From Kitasatospora viridis (GTDB lineage: Bacteria > Actinomycetota > Actinomycetes > Streptomycetales > Streptomycetaceae): DNA of 64,000 nt. Position numbers and translations under genes: made by a program. The notes beneath the pieces are model-generated. The model worked only from the letters and a program-made list of their open reading frames with translations. It had not been told where the DNA came from and ran no database searches. Of the stretch, positions 33,443-42,954 are shown piece by piece; within the stretch, counting starts at the first letter, position 1, and each line of letters begins with the position of its first letter. The DNA lies in assembly GCF_007829815.1 (NCBI RefSeq), contig NZ_VIWT01000001.1, positions 4,369,001-4,433,000 on the forward strand. The letters are read 5' to 3'.

Positions 33443-34363
33443 GTGACCAACCGCGAACTCGTCGTCCTCGGCACGGCCAGCCAGGTGCCGACCCGGCACC
33501 GCAACCACAACGGCTACCTGCTGCGCTGGGACGGTGAGGGGCTGCTCTTCGACCCGGGGGAGGGCACCCAGCGGCAGATGCTGCTGGCCGGGGTCTCGGC
33601 CACCGACCTCACCCGGATCTGCGTCACCCACTTCCACGGGGACCACAGCCTGGGGCTGGCCGGGGTGATCCAGCGGATCAACCTGGACCGGGTGCCGCAC
33701 CCGGTCCAGTGCTTCTACCCGCTCAGCGGCCAGGAGTACTTCGACCGGCTGCGGCACTCCACCGCCTTCCACGAGACCGCCGAGCTGCGGCCGCAGCCGA
33801 TCCGGGCGACCGGCCCGATCCCGGTGCCCGGCGCCCCGTTCGTGATGGACGCGGTCGCGCTCTCGCACCCGGTGGACTCCTTCGGGTACCGGCTGGTGGA
33901 GCCGGGCGGGCGGCGGATGCTGCCGGAGAAGCTGGCCGAGTTCGGGCTGAGCGGGCGGATCGTCGGGCAGTTGCAGCGGCAGGCCGGCGTCGAGTTGGAC
34001 GGCCGCACCATCACCCTGGACGAGGTCAGCGAGATCTACCGGGGCCAGCGGTTCGCCTTCGTGATGGACACCCGGATGTGCGAGGGCGTCGAGCGGCTGG
34101 CCGAGGGCGCCGACCTGCTGGTGATCGAGGCGACCTTCCTGTCGACCGAGGCCCACCTGGCCGAGGAGCACGGCCACCTCACCGCGGCGCAGGCCGCCCG
34201 GGTGGCCGCGGCGGCCGGGGTGCGCACCCTCGTGCTGACCCACTTCTCCCAGCGCTACCCCGACACCTCCGGCCACCTGGCCGAGGCCCGGGCGCACTTC
34301 GACGGCGAGATCGTGGTGGCCGAGGACCTGATGCGGGTGCCGGTGCCGCCGCGCGTCCGGTGA
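33443..34363 (+). CDS. rnz: Ribonuclease Z-like MBL-fold nuclease
   Basis: 306 residues from GTG 33443, four bases after the HIT stop. N-terminal LVVLGTASQVPTRHRNHNGYLL, the zinc motif H63-F-H65-G-D67-H68, the RNase Z-type insert (exosite-like region ~150-200), FVMDTRMCEGVERLAEGADLLVIEATFL and the C-terminal LTHFSQRYPDTS are all RNase Z features. RNase Z removes the 3' trailer of pre-tRNAs lacking an encoded CCA. The phosphodiesterase motif set is complete. Related short-form MBL phosphodiesterases with other substrates remain possible. Confidence 0.88.
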   Translation: MTNRELVVLGTASQVPTRHRNHNGYLLRWDGEGLLFDPGEGTQRQMLLAGVSATDLTRICVTHFHGDHSLGLAGVIQRINLDRVPHPVQCFYPLSGQEYFDRLRHSTAFHETAELRPQPIRATGPIPVPGAPFVMDAVALSHPVDSFGYRLVEPGGRRMLPEKLAEFGLSGRIVGQLQRQAGVELDGRTITLDEVSEIYRGQRFAFVMDTRMCEGVERLAEGADLLVIEATFLSTEAHLAEEHGHLTAAQAARVAAAAGVRTLVLTHFSQRYPDTSGHLAEARAHFDGEIVVAEDLMRVPVPPRVR

Positions 34364-34523
34364 CCGCGGACGGAAAAAGCGCTGGCATCGCTCCCGGACC
34401 TGGCGCACCATCGATCGGGCCGTGCCACAGCGAACACCTGCGCGGCGTACCCTGGTGACCCCGGAAGACCCGAAGGGCACCCCGAGACCACGGATGGGAT
34501 GAGGCAGGCCCCAGCGCCGACCC

Positions 34524-35618
<1,095 letters not shown>

Positions 35619-35632
35619 GCCGAGTTCCCCAC

Positions 35633-36127
35633 ATGTCCATCGACATCGCCAACGAGTCCGGGTGGGAGGCCGACGAGGAGGCCATCCTCGACGTCGCCCG
35701 CTACGCCCTCGACAAGATGCGGATCCATCCGCTCTCCGAACTGTCCGTGATCCTGGTGGACAGCGACGCGATGGAGCAGCTGCACATCCAGTGGATGGAC
35801 CTGCCCGGTCCGACCGACGTGATGTCCTTCCCGATGGACGAGCTGCGTCCGGGCAAGGAGGGCGAGGACCTGCCGCAGGGCCTGCTCGGCGACATCGTGC
35901 TCTGCCCGGAGGTGGCCAAGGCCCAGGGCCTGGCCGCCCCCTCCGCGCACTCGATGGACGAGGAGCTCCAACTGCTCACCGTCCACGGGGTGCTGCACGT
36001 GCTCGGCTACGACCACGAGGAGCCCGAGGAGGAGCAGGTCATGTTCGGCCTGCAGAAGCGGATCCTCGACGACTGGCGGGCCGGTCGGGGGCTGTCGGGG
36101 ATCTCCCCGGCGCCCACCACCCACTGA
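35633..36127 (+). CDS. ybeY: Endoribonuclease YbeY (rRNA maturation factor)
   Basis: 164 residues. The zinc site is H118-x3-H122-x5-H128 in VHGVLHVLGYDHEEPEEEQVMF. LPGPTDVMSFPMDE and LGDIVLCPE are conserved family motifs. YbeY participates in 16S rRNA 3'-end maturation and ribosome quality control. It sits between phoH and the CBS/CorC-like gene (6 bp gap), the standard phoH-ybeY-hlyC arrangement of actinobacteria. Confidence 0.96.
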   Translation: MSIDIANESGWEADEEAILDVARYALDKMRIHPLSELSVILVDSDAMEQLHIQWMDLPGPTDVMSFPMDELRPGKEGEDLPQGLLGDIVLCPEVAKAQGLAAPSAHSMDEELQLLTVHGVLHVLGYDHEEPEEEQVMFGLQKRILDDWRAGRGLSGISPAPTTH

Positions 36128-36133
36128 TCCCCG

Positions 36134-37462
36134 ATGAGTGGTGACAGTACGAGCTTCCTGGTCGGCGCCTTCCTGCTGGTGATGCTCGGCTGGCTGGCCG
36201 CCTGCGCCGAGGCGGGGATGTCCCGGGTCTCCCGGTTCCGCGCCGAGGAGGCGGTCCGGGGCGGTCGGCGGGGCGCCCGGCGGCTGCTGGCGATGGCCGC
36301 GGACCCGGTCCGCTACCTCAACCTGGCCACCCTGATCCGGGTGGCCAGCGAGGTGGCGGCCGCGGTCCTGGTCACCGTGGTCTGCGTGCGCAGCTTCCAG
36401 CAGACCTGGCAGGGCGTGCTGGTGGCGTTCGGGGTGATGGTGCTGGTCTCCTTCGTGGCGGTCGGCGTCTCGCCGCGCACGATCGGCCGCCAGCACCCGC
36501 TGACCACCGCCACCGCGGCCTCCTACGTGCTGCTGCCGCTGGCCCGGATCCTCGGGCCGATCCCGCGGCTGCTGATCCTGCTGGGCAACGCGCTCACCCC
36601 GGGCAAGGGCTACCGGGAGGGACCGTTCGCCTCCGAGGCGGAGCTGCGCGCGCTGGTGGACCTGGCCGAGAAGGACGACCTGATCGAGGACGAGGAGCGC
36701 CGGATGGTGCACTCGGTCTTCGAGCTGGGCGACACCATCGTGCGCGAGGTGATGGTGCCGCGCACCGACCTGGTGATGATCGAGCGGCACAAGACGGTCC
36801 GTCAGGCGCTCACCCTGGCGCTGCGCTCCGGCTTCTCGCGGATCCCGGTGGTTGGGGACAACGAGGACGACGTGGTCGGCATCGTCTACCTGAAGGACCT
36901 GGTCCGGCTCACCCACGTGGACCGGGAGGCCGAGTCCGAGCAGGTGGACACGGTGATGCGCCCGGCGGTCTTCATCCCGGACAGCAAGCCGGCCGGCGAC
37001 CTGCTGCGCGAGATGCAGAAGATGCGCTCGCACGTGGCGATCGTGATCGACGAGTACGGCGGCACCGCCGGGCTGGTCACCATCGAGGACGTGCTGGAGG
37101 AGATCGTCGGCGAGATCACCGACGAGTACGACCGGGAGATCGCCCCGGTCGAGGACCTGGGCGACGGCAGCTACCGGATCACCGCCCGGCTGCTGGTCGA
37201 GGACCTCGGCGAGCTGTTCGGCATCGTGCTGGAGGACGAGGACGTCGAGACGGTCGGCGGCCTGCTCGCCAAGCACCTGGGCCGGGTGCCGATCCCCGGC
37301 TCGGCCTGCCGGATCCCGGTGCCCGCGGGCGACGGCCCGGCCGGGCTCTCGGCGATCAGTCTGACCGCGGAGAGCTCGGCCGGGCGCCGCAACCGGATCG
37401 GCACGGTGCTGGTGGCACCGGTCCACCCCGAGGACCCGCAGGGGGACGCGGCCGAGGAGTGA
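36134..37462 (+). CDS. CNNM/CorC-type (hemolysin C family) membrane protein with CBS domains
   Basis: 442 residues. DUF21 membrane domain (~1-190; first helix SFLVGAFLLVMLGWLAACAEAG), then a CBS pair (~205-330) beginning VMVPRTDLVMIERHKTVRQAL and containing IVIDEYGGTAGLVTIEDVLEEIVGEITDEYD, and a C-terminal CorC/HlyC transporter-associated domain (SYRITARLLVEDLGELFGI). CNNM/CorC proteins export or sense Mg2+; the hemolysin name is historical. Probably cotranscribed with phoH and ybeY. The stop codon lies in a GACGG-g-CCGTC palindrome. Confidence 0.93.
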   Translation: MSGDSTSFLVGAFLLVMLGWLAACAEAGMSRVSRFRAEEAVRGGRRGARRLLAMAADPVRYLNLATLIRVASEVAAAVLVTVVCVRSFQQTWQGVLVAFGVMVLVSFVAVGVSPRTIGRQHPLTTATAASYVLLPLARILGPIPRLLILLGNALTPGKGYREGPFASEAELRALVDLAEKDDLIEDEERRMVHSVFELGDTIVREVMVPRTDLVMIERHKTVRQALTLALRSGFSRIPVVGDNEDDVVGIVYLKDLVRLTHVDREAESEQVDTVMRPAVFIPDSKPAGDLLREMQKMRSHVAIVIDEYGGTAGLVTIEDVLEEIVGEITDEYDREIAPVEDLGDGSYRITARLLVEDLGELFGIVLEDEDVETVGGLLAKHLGRVPIPGSACRIPVPAGDGPAGLSAISLTAESSAGRRNRIGTVLVAPVHPEDPQGDAAEE

Positions 37463-37487
37463 CGGGCCGTCGGGTGCTGACGGCCGG

Positions 37488-38915
37488 TCAGCCGGCACGC
37501 CGCCAGGCCCGCAGCCCGAGCCCGGTGAGCAGGGCGGCGGCCACCACCACGGCGGCGTCGACCCCCAGGCCCAGCCGGACCCCGCCCAGGGTGGCCGCGG
37601 CGAAGGAGTGGCCGGCCGCCCCGAGGGTGTCGACCCGGGCCGAGGCGAGCGCGGACAGCAGCGGGATGCCGACGGTCAGCCCGACCTGCTGGGTGCTGGT
37701 CACCAGTCCGGTGGCCAGCCCCTGCTCCTCGTCGGCGAGGCCGGAGGTGGCGGTGATGCTGTAGGCGACGATCGCCCACAGGTGGCCGAAGCAGGCGATC
37801 GAACCGGCCGCCGCCACCAGCCAGGTGCCGCCGCGCGGGCCGATCGCCACCATCGCGGCGGTGAAGCCGGCCTGGACGAGCAGCCCGGCCAGCAGGGTGC
37901 GCGGGGCGCCGATCCGGCCGGCGACCTTGGGCGCCACCACGCCGCCGAGCGCGGCGGCCAGACCCATCACGCCGAAGACCAGGCCGCAGGCGCCGGGGCC
38001 GAGGCCGAGCACCTGCTGCAGGTAGAGCGTGCTGAGGAAGATCACCGCGCTCATCATGGCGAAGGTGACCAGCCCGCCGAGGTTGCCGAAGGCCACCGTG
38101 CGGCGGCGCAGCACCCGCAGCGACACCAGCGGCTGGGCGGCGCGCGCCTCGATGACGGCGAAGGCGGCCAGCAGCAGTACCCCGGCGGCCAGCGCGAGGA
38201 CCACCTCGGGGCGGCCGAAGCCGGTCTGGGCGGCGGTGGAGAGCGCGTAGATCAGCGAGAGCAGGCCGCCGGTGATGGTGACCGCACCGGGCACGTCGAC
38301 CTCCGGCCGCTCGGGGAGCCGGGACTCGGTCAGCAGCTTGGGCGCGACGGCCAGCACGGCCGCGCCCATCAGCACGTTGAGCGCCATGGTGGAGCGCCAG
38401 CCGAGCGCCTGGGTGAGCACGCCGCCGATCAGCATGCCGACGGTGAAGCCGAGCGAGAGCAGCAGACCGGAGACGCCGAGCGCGCGGTCCCGCTCCGGTC
38501 CCTCCCGGAAGGTGGTGGTGAGCAGTGCCATCCCGGCCGGCACGATCATCGCGGCGCCCAGGCCCTGGAGCACCCGGCCGACCAGGAAGGAGGCAGGGTC
38601 CCAGGCGACGGTGGCCAGCACCGACGCGGTGGTGAGCAGGGCCAGGCCGAGCAGGAAGAGCCGGCGCCGCCCGAACACGTCGGCGAGCCGGCCGGAGAGC
38701 AGCAGGAAGCCGCCGGAGGGCAGGGTGAAGGCGGTGACGCCCCACTGCAGGTCGGCCTGCCGGATGCCGAGGTCGGCGCCGAGCGCGGGCAGGGCCACGT
38801 TCAGGATGGAGAAGTCGAGGGCGACCGCGAACTGGGCCGCGCAGAGGACGAAGAGGATCAGCTTGGACCGGGAGCTCAGGGCTGCCGGTGCGTCAGCGAC
38901 GGTGATCGTTGCCAT
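37488..38915 (-). CDS. MFS drug efflux transporter (14-TMS DHA2-like)
   Basis: 475 residues from the ATG at 38915. The first helix is followed by motif LDFSILNVALPALGADLGI, the motif A-like GRLADVFGRRRLFLLGL and motif C-like GLLLSLGFTVGMLIGGVLTQALGWR, all features of EmrB/QacA-type proton antiporters. Roughly 14 hydrophobic segments are seen. Substrate unknown. It is divergent from an XRE regulator whose start is only 57 bp away, with a palindrome between them, so it is likely controlled by that protein. The pair interrupts the usual hemolysin-to-era gene run. Confidence 0.9.
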   Translation of the reverse strand: MATITVADAPAALSSRSKLILFVLCAAQFAVALDFSILNVALPALGADLGIRQADLQWGVTAFTLPSGGFLLLSGRLADVFGRRRLFLLGLALLTTASVLATVAWDPASFLVGRVLQGLGAAMIVPAGMALLTTTFREGPERDRALGVSGLLLSLGFTVGMLIGGVLTQALGWRSTMALNVLMGAAVLAVAPKLLTESRLPERPEVDVPGAVTITGGLLSLIYALSTAAQTGFGRPEVVLALAAGVLLLAAFAVIEARAAQPLVSLRVLRRRTVAFGNLGGLVTFAMMSAVIFLSTLYLQQVLGLGPGACGLVFGVMGLAAALGGVVAPKVAGRIGAPRTLLAGLLVQAGFTAAMVAIGPRGGTWLVAAAGSIACFGHLWAIVAYSITATSGLADEEQGLATGLVTSTQQVGLTVGIPLLSALASARVDTLGAAGHSFAAATLGGVRLGLGVDAAVVVAAALLTGLGLRAWRRAG

Positions 38916-38916
38916 G

Positions 38917-38928
38917 GCACGATCGTGC
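38917..38928. promoter_or_regulatory. 12-bp palindrome between divergent MFS and XRE genes
   Basis: GCACGATCGTGC is a perfect palindrome ending 2 bp before the MFS start codon. It overlaps a second palindrome, TGCCATGGCA (38910-38919), that contains the start codon itself. The position suits an operator for the adjacent XRE regulator. Confidence 0.45.
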
Positions 38929-38972
38929 TGCGGACCGTCCCGCCGTGGAGAGAGGCTACTTATGCTGGTGGC

Positions 38973-39884
38973 ATGACCACCAGTCAGCAGGCCCGAGCGC
39001 TGGACACCGACCCCGACGCGGCGCGCCGGCAGGAGCTGAGGGAGTTCCTGCGCGGCCGGCGGGCCCGGGTCAGCCCGGCCCAGGCGGGCCTCCCGGACGG
39101 CGGTGCCCGGCGGCGCACCCCGGGGCTGCGCCGGGAGGAGGTCGCGGTGCTGGCCGGGGTCGGGGTCTCCTGGTACCAGTGGCTGGAGCAGGGCCGGGAC
39201 ATCACGGTCTCCCCGCAGGTGCTGGACGCGGTCTCCCGGGTGCTGCTGCTGGACGAGCCGGAGCGGCGCCACCTCTACCTGCTGGCCGGGCTCAACCCGC
39301 CGGTGCAGACCCCGGAGCCGGCCCCGGTCTCGGACGGGCTGCGCCGGCTGATCGACGCCTGGACGCCGTTCCCGGCGCACGTGCTGGACCCGTACTGGAA
39401 CATCGTCGCCTTCAACGACGCGGCCGGGCTGGTCTTCGACTACAGCACCGGGATGAACTGCCTGGTCTCCTACTTCGTGAACCCGGTGAACCGGGCCCGG
39501 GAGGCGGACTGGGCGAGCGGCGCGGCGGCGGTGGTGGCGCAGTTCCGGATGGCCGCCGCCGAGCGGCCGGGGGACCACGGCTACCGGCAGATCGTCGATC
39601 AGCTGGACCGGGAGAGCCCGGAGTTCGGCGAGCTGTGGGCCCGGGGCGACGTCCGGCCGCCCGGCCAGCTGACCAAGGTGATCGCCCATCCGACGGCGGG
39701 GGAGCTGGTCTTCGAGTCCACCCAGCTCAAGGTGCCGGCCCGCCCGGACCTGACCATCGTGATGCTCAACCCGGTGGCCGGCACCGGCACCGCCGAGCGG
39801 CTGGAGTGGCTGACCAGTCCGCAGGGACGGCGGACGACGCTGCGGTCGGTGGGCGCGGCCGCCTATGCTCGGCCCCATGACTGA
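38973..39884 (+). CDS. XRE family regulator with MmyB-like ligand domain
   Basis: 303 residues. An N-terminal helix-turn-helix (residues ~20-85) contains RRRTPGLRREEVAVLAGVGVSWYQWLEQGRDITVSPQVLDAVSRVLLLD. The C-terminal PAS-like MmyB domain contains PAHVLDPYWNIVAFNDAAGLVFDY and ends with STQLKVPARPDLTIVMLNPVAGTGTAERL. The MmyB type binds a small hydrophobic molecule. It is divergent from the MFS exporter and probably represses or activates it. Its stop overlaps the start of the next gene (ATGACTGA), so that gene may be translated from the same message. Confidence 0.88.
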   Translation: MTTSQQARALDTDPDAARRQELREFLRGRRARVSPAQAGLPDGGARRRTPGLRREEVAVLAGVGVSWYQWLEQGRDITVSPQVLDAVSRVLLLDEPERRHLYLLAGLNPPVQTPEPAPVSDGLRRLIDAWTPFPAHVLDPYWNIVAFNDAAGLVFDYSTGMNCLVSYFVNPVNRAREADWASGAAAVVAQFRMAAAERPGDHGYRQIVDQLDRESPEFGELWARGDVRPPGQLTKVIAHPTAGELVFESTQLKVPARPDLTIVMLNPVAGTGTAERLEWLTSPQGRRTTLRSVGAAAYARPHD

Positions 39885-40218
39885 GCTTGATCCGGAAGAC
39901 CAGAAGATCGTCACCCTGGCCCGCTCGATCCGGGCCCGCAACGGCGTGGCCGAGGGTGCGGCGGTGCGCGACGAGACCGGCCGGACCTACGTGGCCGGCG
40001 CCGTGGTGCTGCCCTCGCTCTCGCTGACGGCGGTGCAGACCGCGGTCGCGATGGCCAAGGCGAGCGGGGCCAAGGGTCTGGAGGCGGTGGCCGTGGTGAC
40101 CGAGGCGGCCGAGGCCAACCCGGTGGACCTGGCGGTGGTCCGCGACCTGGGCGGCGCGGGCACCCCGCTGCTGGTGGCCGGCCCGGACGGTGCGCTGCGC
40201 CGCCGGGTGGAGGCCTGA
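39877..40218 (+). CDS. Cytidine deaminase-like protein lacking the catalytic motifs
   Basis: 113 residues from the ATG at 39877, overlapping the XRE stop by 8 bp. ELDPEDQKIVTLARSIRARNGVAEGAAVRDETGRTYVAGAVVLPSLSLTAVQTAVAMAKASG aligns in style with cytidine deaminase (variable N-terminal helix, AVRDETGRTYVAG strand pair). However, the zinc motifs (C-A-E near the first helix and P-C-x2-C) are absent; LSLTAVQTAVAMA occupies the place of the first. In streptomycetes this gene is often labelled cytidine deaminase and sits before era. On sequence it cannot be a zinc-dependent deaminase; a structural or regulatory role is an open inference. Confidence 0.7.
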   Translation: MTELDPEDQKIVTLARSIRARNGVAEGAAVRDETGRTYVAGAVVLPSLSLTAVQTAVAMAKASGAKGLEAVAVVTEAAEANPVDLAVVRDLGGAGTPLLVAGPDGALRRRVEA

Positions 40219-40273
40219 GCTTTCCCAGGGCTGGCCCCCAGGTCGGTGTGACCGTCAGATAATCTCACCGACT

Positions 40274-40420
40274 ATGGGGGCCATTTCCTTTGTCGCCGCG
40301 ATCCTCGCCTTCCTGATGGCGATGGGGCGCTGGCACGAGACCCACTCGCCGGTCTGGGCCGGCGTCGCCGGTGGGCTGGCGCTGCTCACCCTGATCGGGG
40401 TGGTGGTGAAGGAGAAGTGA
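40274..40420 (+). CDS. 48-residue membrane protein
   Basis: MGAISFVAAILAFLMAMGRW, a short loop (HETHSPVWAG), then VAGGLALLTLIGVVVKEK: two hydrophobic helices with a positively charged C-terminus, so probably both ends face the cytoplasm. The ATG at 40274 has only a weak binding site. It sits 55 bp after the cytidine deaminase-like gene and 53 bp before era, all same strand. I recognise no family. Confidence 0.55.
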   Translation: MGAISFVAAILAFLMAMGRWHETHSPVWAGVAGGLALLTLIGVVVKEK

Positions 40421-40473
40421 GGCCGCCGCCGTGCCGGTCGGTCGGCGGCGACCGATCAGGGAGAATGGTGCCC

Positions 40474-41415
40474 ATGAGCGACACCTCCAAGGCCCCGGCA
40501 GCCCCCTACCGATCAGGCTTCGCGTGCTTCGTCGGCCGACCGAACGCCGGCAAGTCCACGCTGACCAACGCCCTGGTGGGGACGAAGGTCGCGATCACCT
40601 CCGACCGTCCGCAGACCACCCGGCACACCGTGCGCGGCATCGTGCACCGCCCCGACGCCCAGCTGGTGCTGGTCGACACCCCCGGCCTGCACAAGCCGCG
40701 CACCCTGCTCGGCGAGCGGCTCAACGACCTGGTCCGCAGCACCTGGGCGGAGGTCGACGTGATCGGCTTCTGCCTGCCCGCCGACCAGAAGCTCGGCCCC
40801 GGCGACAAGTTCATCGCCAAGGAACTGGCCGAGATCAAGAAGACCCCCAAGGTGGCCATCGTCACCAAGACCGACCTGGTGGACTCCAAGCGGCTGGCCG
40901 AACAGCTGATCGCGATCCAGCAGCTCGGCGCCGAGCTGGGCATCGAGTGGGCCGAGATCATCCCGGTCTCCGCCGTCGGCGACAAGCAGGTCTCGCTGGT
41001 GGCGGACCTGCTCACCAAGCTGCTGCCGAAGGGCCAGCCGCTCTACCCGGACGGCGACCTGACCGACGAGCCCGAGCAGATCATGGTCGCCGAGCTGATC
41101 CGGGAGGCCGCGCTGGAGGGCGTGCGGGACGAGCTGCCGCACTCGCTGGCCGTGGTGGTCGAGGAGATGATCCCGCGCGAGGACCGGCCGGCCGACCGCC
41201 CGCTGCTGGACATCCACGCGAACGTCTACATCGAGCGGCAGAGCCAGAAGGCGATCGTGATCGGGGCCAAGGGCGCCCGGCTGAAGCACGTCGGCACCAC
41301 CGCGCGCAAGCACATCGAGGCCCTGCTCGGCACCCCGGTCTACCTGGACCTGCACGTCAAGGTGGCCAAGGACTGGCAGCGCGACCCCAAGCAGCTGCGC
41401 AAGCTGGGCTTCTGA
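40474..41415 (+). CDS. era: GTPase Era
   Basis: 313 residues from ATG 40474 (AGGGAGA 10 bp upstream). G1 GRPNAGKST (21-29), G2 region TTRHTVRGI, G3 DTPG, G4 TKTD, and a C-terminal KH domain (AIVIGAKGARLKHVGTTARKHIEALLGTPVYLDLHVKV). Era binds the 3' end of 16S rRNA and checks 30S maturation, in functional company with ybeY and rsmE elsewhere in the window. Ends at a palindromic hairpin shared with the convergent emfourin gene. Confidence 0.96.
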   Translation: MSDTSKAPAAPYRSGFACFVGRPNAGKSTLTNALVGTKVAITSDRPQTTRHTVRGIVHRPDAQLVLVDTPGLHKPRTLLGERLNDLVRSTWAEVDVIGFCLPADQKLGPGDKFIAKELAEIKKTPKVAIVTKTDLVDSKRLAEQLIAIQQLGAELGIEWAEIIPVSAVGDKQVSLVADLLTKLLPKGQPLYPDGDLTDEPEQIMVAELIREAALEGVRDELPHSLAVVVEEMIPREDRPADRPLLDIHANVYIERQSQKAIVIGAKGARLKHVGTTARKHIEALLGTPVYLDLHVKVAKDWQRDPKQLRKLGF

Positions 41416-41429
41416 CCGCTCCTCGGGCG

Positions 41430-41454
41430 GCCTGCTGACGGACCGTCAGCAGGC
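41430..41454. terminator. Palindromic hairpin between era and emfourin genes
   Basis: GCCTGCTGACGG (41430-41441), one A, CCGTCAGCAGGC (41443-41454): perfect 12-bp arms. It starts 15 bp after era's stop and contains the stop codon of the opposite gene. Likely bidirectional terminator; no T tract. Confidence 0.6.
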
Positions 41455-41724
41455 CCGCTCGACGCCCTGGTGGAGCACCAGCGAGATCAGCTCGCGCTGC
41501 GAGTCGGTCAGCGAGGGGTCGGCGCAGTGCACGGTGCGCCCGTCCACCTCGATCGCGTAGTGGAAGCCGTCCGGCACGCCGAAGTGGGGGGTGCGGGAGG
41601 CGCCCGCCACCGCCTCCCGGGCCAGCGCGTGCACGTGCGGGGCGTCGGTGCGGGCGGCCGTGTCCAGTTCGGCCCGGGTCGTGCGCCCGGCGAATCCACC
41701 GGACCTGGTCACCTCTATGCGCAT
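41446..41724 (-). CDS. Emfourin-like protealysin inhibitor
   Basis: 92 residues: MRIEVTRSGGFAGRTTRAELDT, then a helical stretch, then PDGFHYAIEVDGRTVHCADPSLTDSQRELISLVLHQG. The RSGGFAG start, the PDxFxY strand and the D-P-x-L-x-x-x-Q-x-x-L end fit emfourin, the cytoplasmic inhibitor that blocks protealysin-type M4 proteases. The strongest support is context: an M4 protease gene with a protealysin-type propeptide lies directly upstream on the same strand (57 bp). It is expected to hold the protease inactive inside the cell. Confidence 0.82.
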   Translation of the reverse strand: MRIEVTRSGGFAGRTTRAELDTAARTDAPHVHALAREAVAGASRTPHFGVPDGFHYAIEVDGRTVHCADPSLTDSQRELISLVLHQGVERAC

Positions 41725-41781
41725 GGTGGCCAGTCTGCTACGGAGTGCGGCGGTTTGGTGGGCATTTGCCCAGACGCGGCG

Positions 41782-42789
41782 TCAGGGCGCCAGCCCGACC
41801 CGCTTCCAGGCGCCCGCCACCGCCTCGGTCACCGGCCCCTCGCCGAACCGGGCCCCGGCCGCCGCCAGGGTGGCCCGGGCGAACTCGGCGAAGGTCGCGT
41901 TCGGGTGCAGGCCGTCGCCGGTCAGCGCGTCGTACCAGATCCGCCCGGCCCGCTCCCAGGCCGCGCCGCCGAGCTCCACCGCGAGCAGCTGGAACGCCCG
42001 GTTGGGGATGCCGGAGTTGATGTGCACCCCGCCGTCGTCCTCCTCGGTGCGCACGTAGTCGTCCATCGAGCCGGGCTGCGGGTCGCGGCCGAGCCGGGGG
42101 TCGTCGTAGGCGGTGCCGGGCGCCTTCAGCGAGCGCAGCGCCGCCCCGCGCACGCCCGGCCCGAACAGCCCGGCGCCGATCAGCCAGTCCGCGTCCTCGG
42201 CCTGCTGGCCCAGCGCGTACTGCTTCACCAGGCTGCCGAAGACGTCCGCCACCGACTCGTTCAGCGCGCCCGCCTGGCCGTGGTAGGCCAGGTCGGCGCT
42301 GTACTGCACCACGCCGTGCGCGAGTTCGTGGCCGATCACGTCCAGGCAGCCGGTGAAGTCGCCGAACAGGATCCCGTCGCCGTCGCCGAAGACCATCCGG
42401 GAGCCGTCCCAGAAGGCGTTGTCGTACTTCTCGCCGTAGTGCACGCTCGCCTGCAGCGGCAGGCCCTCGCCGTCCACCGAGCGCCGGCCGTAGACCTCCA
42501 GCAGCAGGGCCAGGGTGGCGCCGAGGCCGTCGTAGGCGCGGTTGACGGCCGGGTCGGTGGTCGGCGGGCCGCCCTCGGTGCGGACCACCCGGCCGGGCAG
42601 CCGCTCGATGTGCCCGGCGTCCGCGATGGTCCGCCCGGGCCGGGCAGCGGCGGCGGGCGGCGGCGGACCGGCGGCGCGGACGGTGCGCAGGGCCGCGTCG
42701 GCGGCCAGCGAGCGTCCCGCCGCCTCGTCGCCCAGGGCCGCCAGCCGGTCCAGCAGGTAGGGCGGGATGATGGTGCAGAGCTGCGTCAT
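41782..42789 (-). CDS. Protealysin-like M4 metalloprotease
   Basis: 335 residues from ATG 42789; the open frame runs further upstream but crosses the leuA leader region. There is no signal peptide. The short N-terminal propeptide carries CTIIPPYLLDRLA (PPYLL at 9-13), the PPSY-like element of protealysins that masks the active site. The zinc site is H154-E-L-A-H158 with Glu178 in NESVADVFG. GGVHINSGIPNRAF and the catalytic-His region TGDGLHPNATFAEFA follow. Protealysin-like enzymes are non-classically secreted or act intracellularly. The inhibitor gene follows, giving a protease-inhibitor operon. Confidence 0.92.
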   Translation of the reverse strand: MTQLCTIIPPYLLDRLAALGDEAAGRSLAADAALRTVRAAGPPPPAAAARPGRTIADAGHIERLPGRVVRTEGGPPTTDPAVNRAYDGLGATLALLLEVYGRRSVDGEGLPLQASVHYGEKYDNAFWDGSRMVFGDGDGILFGDFTGCLDVIGHELAHGVVQYSADLAYHGQAGALNESVADVFGSLVKQYALGQQAEDADWLIGAGLFGPGVRGAALRSLKAPGTAYDDPRLGRDPQPGSMDDYVRTEEDDGGVHINSGIPNRAFQLLAVELGGAAWERAGRIWYDALTGDGLHPNATFAEFARATLAAAGARFGEGPVTEAVAGAWKRVGLAP

Positions 42790-42906
42790 GGCGCACAGCG
42801 TCACCGATCGCTGACCCGGTGTCACGCATCGCGCCGTCTCAAAGGGTGGAAATGTCGCCCGGTCGGCTTCGGTCCGGCGAGGCGCTGGGTTACTGTGGGG
42901 CACATC

Positions 42907-42954
42907 ATGCGTTACGGGCTGCTTCTTCTTAGCTGCCGCGGCGAGGGCCTGTAA
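42907..42954 (+). CDS. Leucine-rich leader peptide of leuA
   Basis: 15 codons, MRYGLLLLSCRGEGL, with four consecutive leucine codons (CTG CTT CTT CTT). A TACTGT hexamer at 42891-42896 is a plausible -10, placing transcription start within about 5 bases of the ATG, so the message is nearly leaderless. Stalling here under leucine shortage would alter folding of the following stem. Leu-codon leaders before leuA are known for streptomycetes and relatives. It shares CTTAGC after its leucine run, and a nearby CCGCG, with the leader before leuS. Confidence 0.8.
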   Translation: MRYGLLLLSCRGEGL

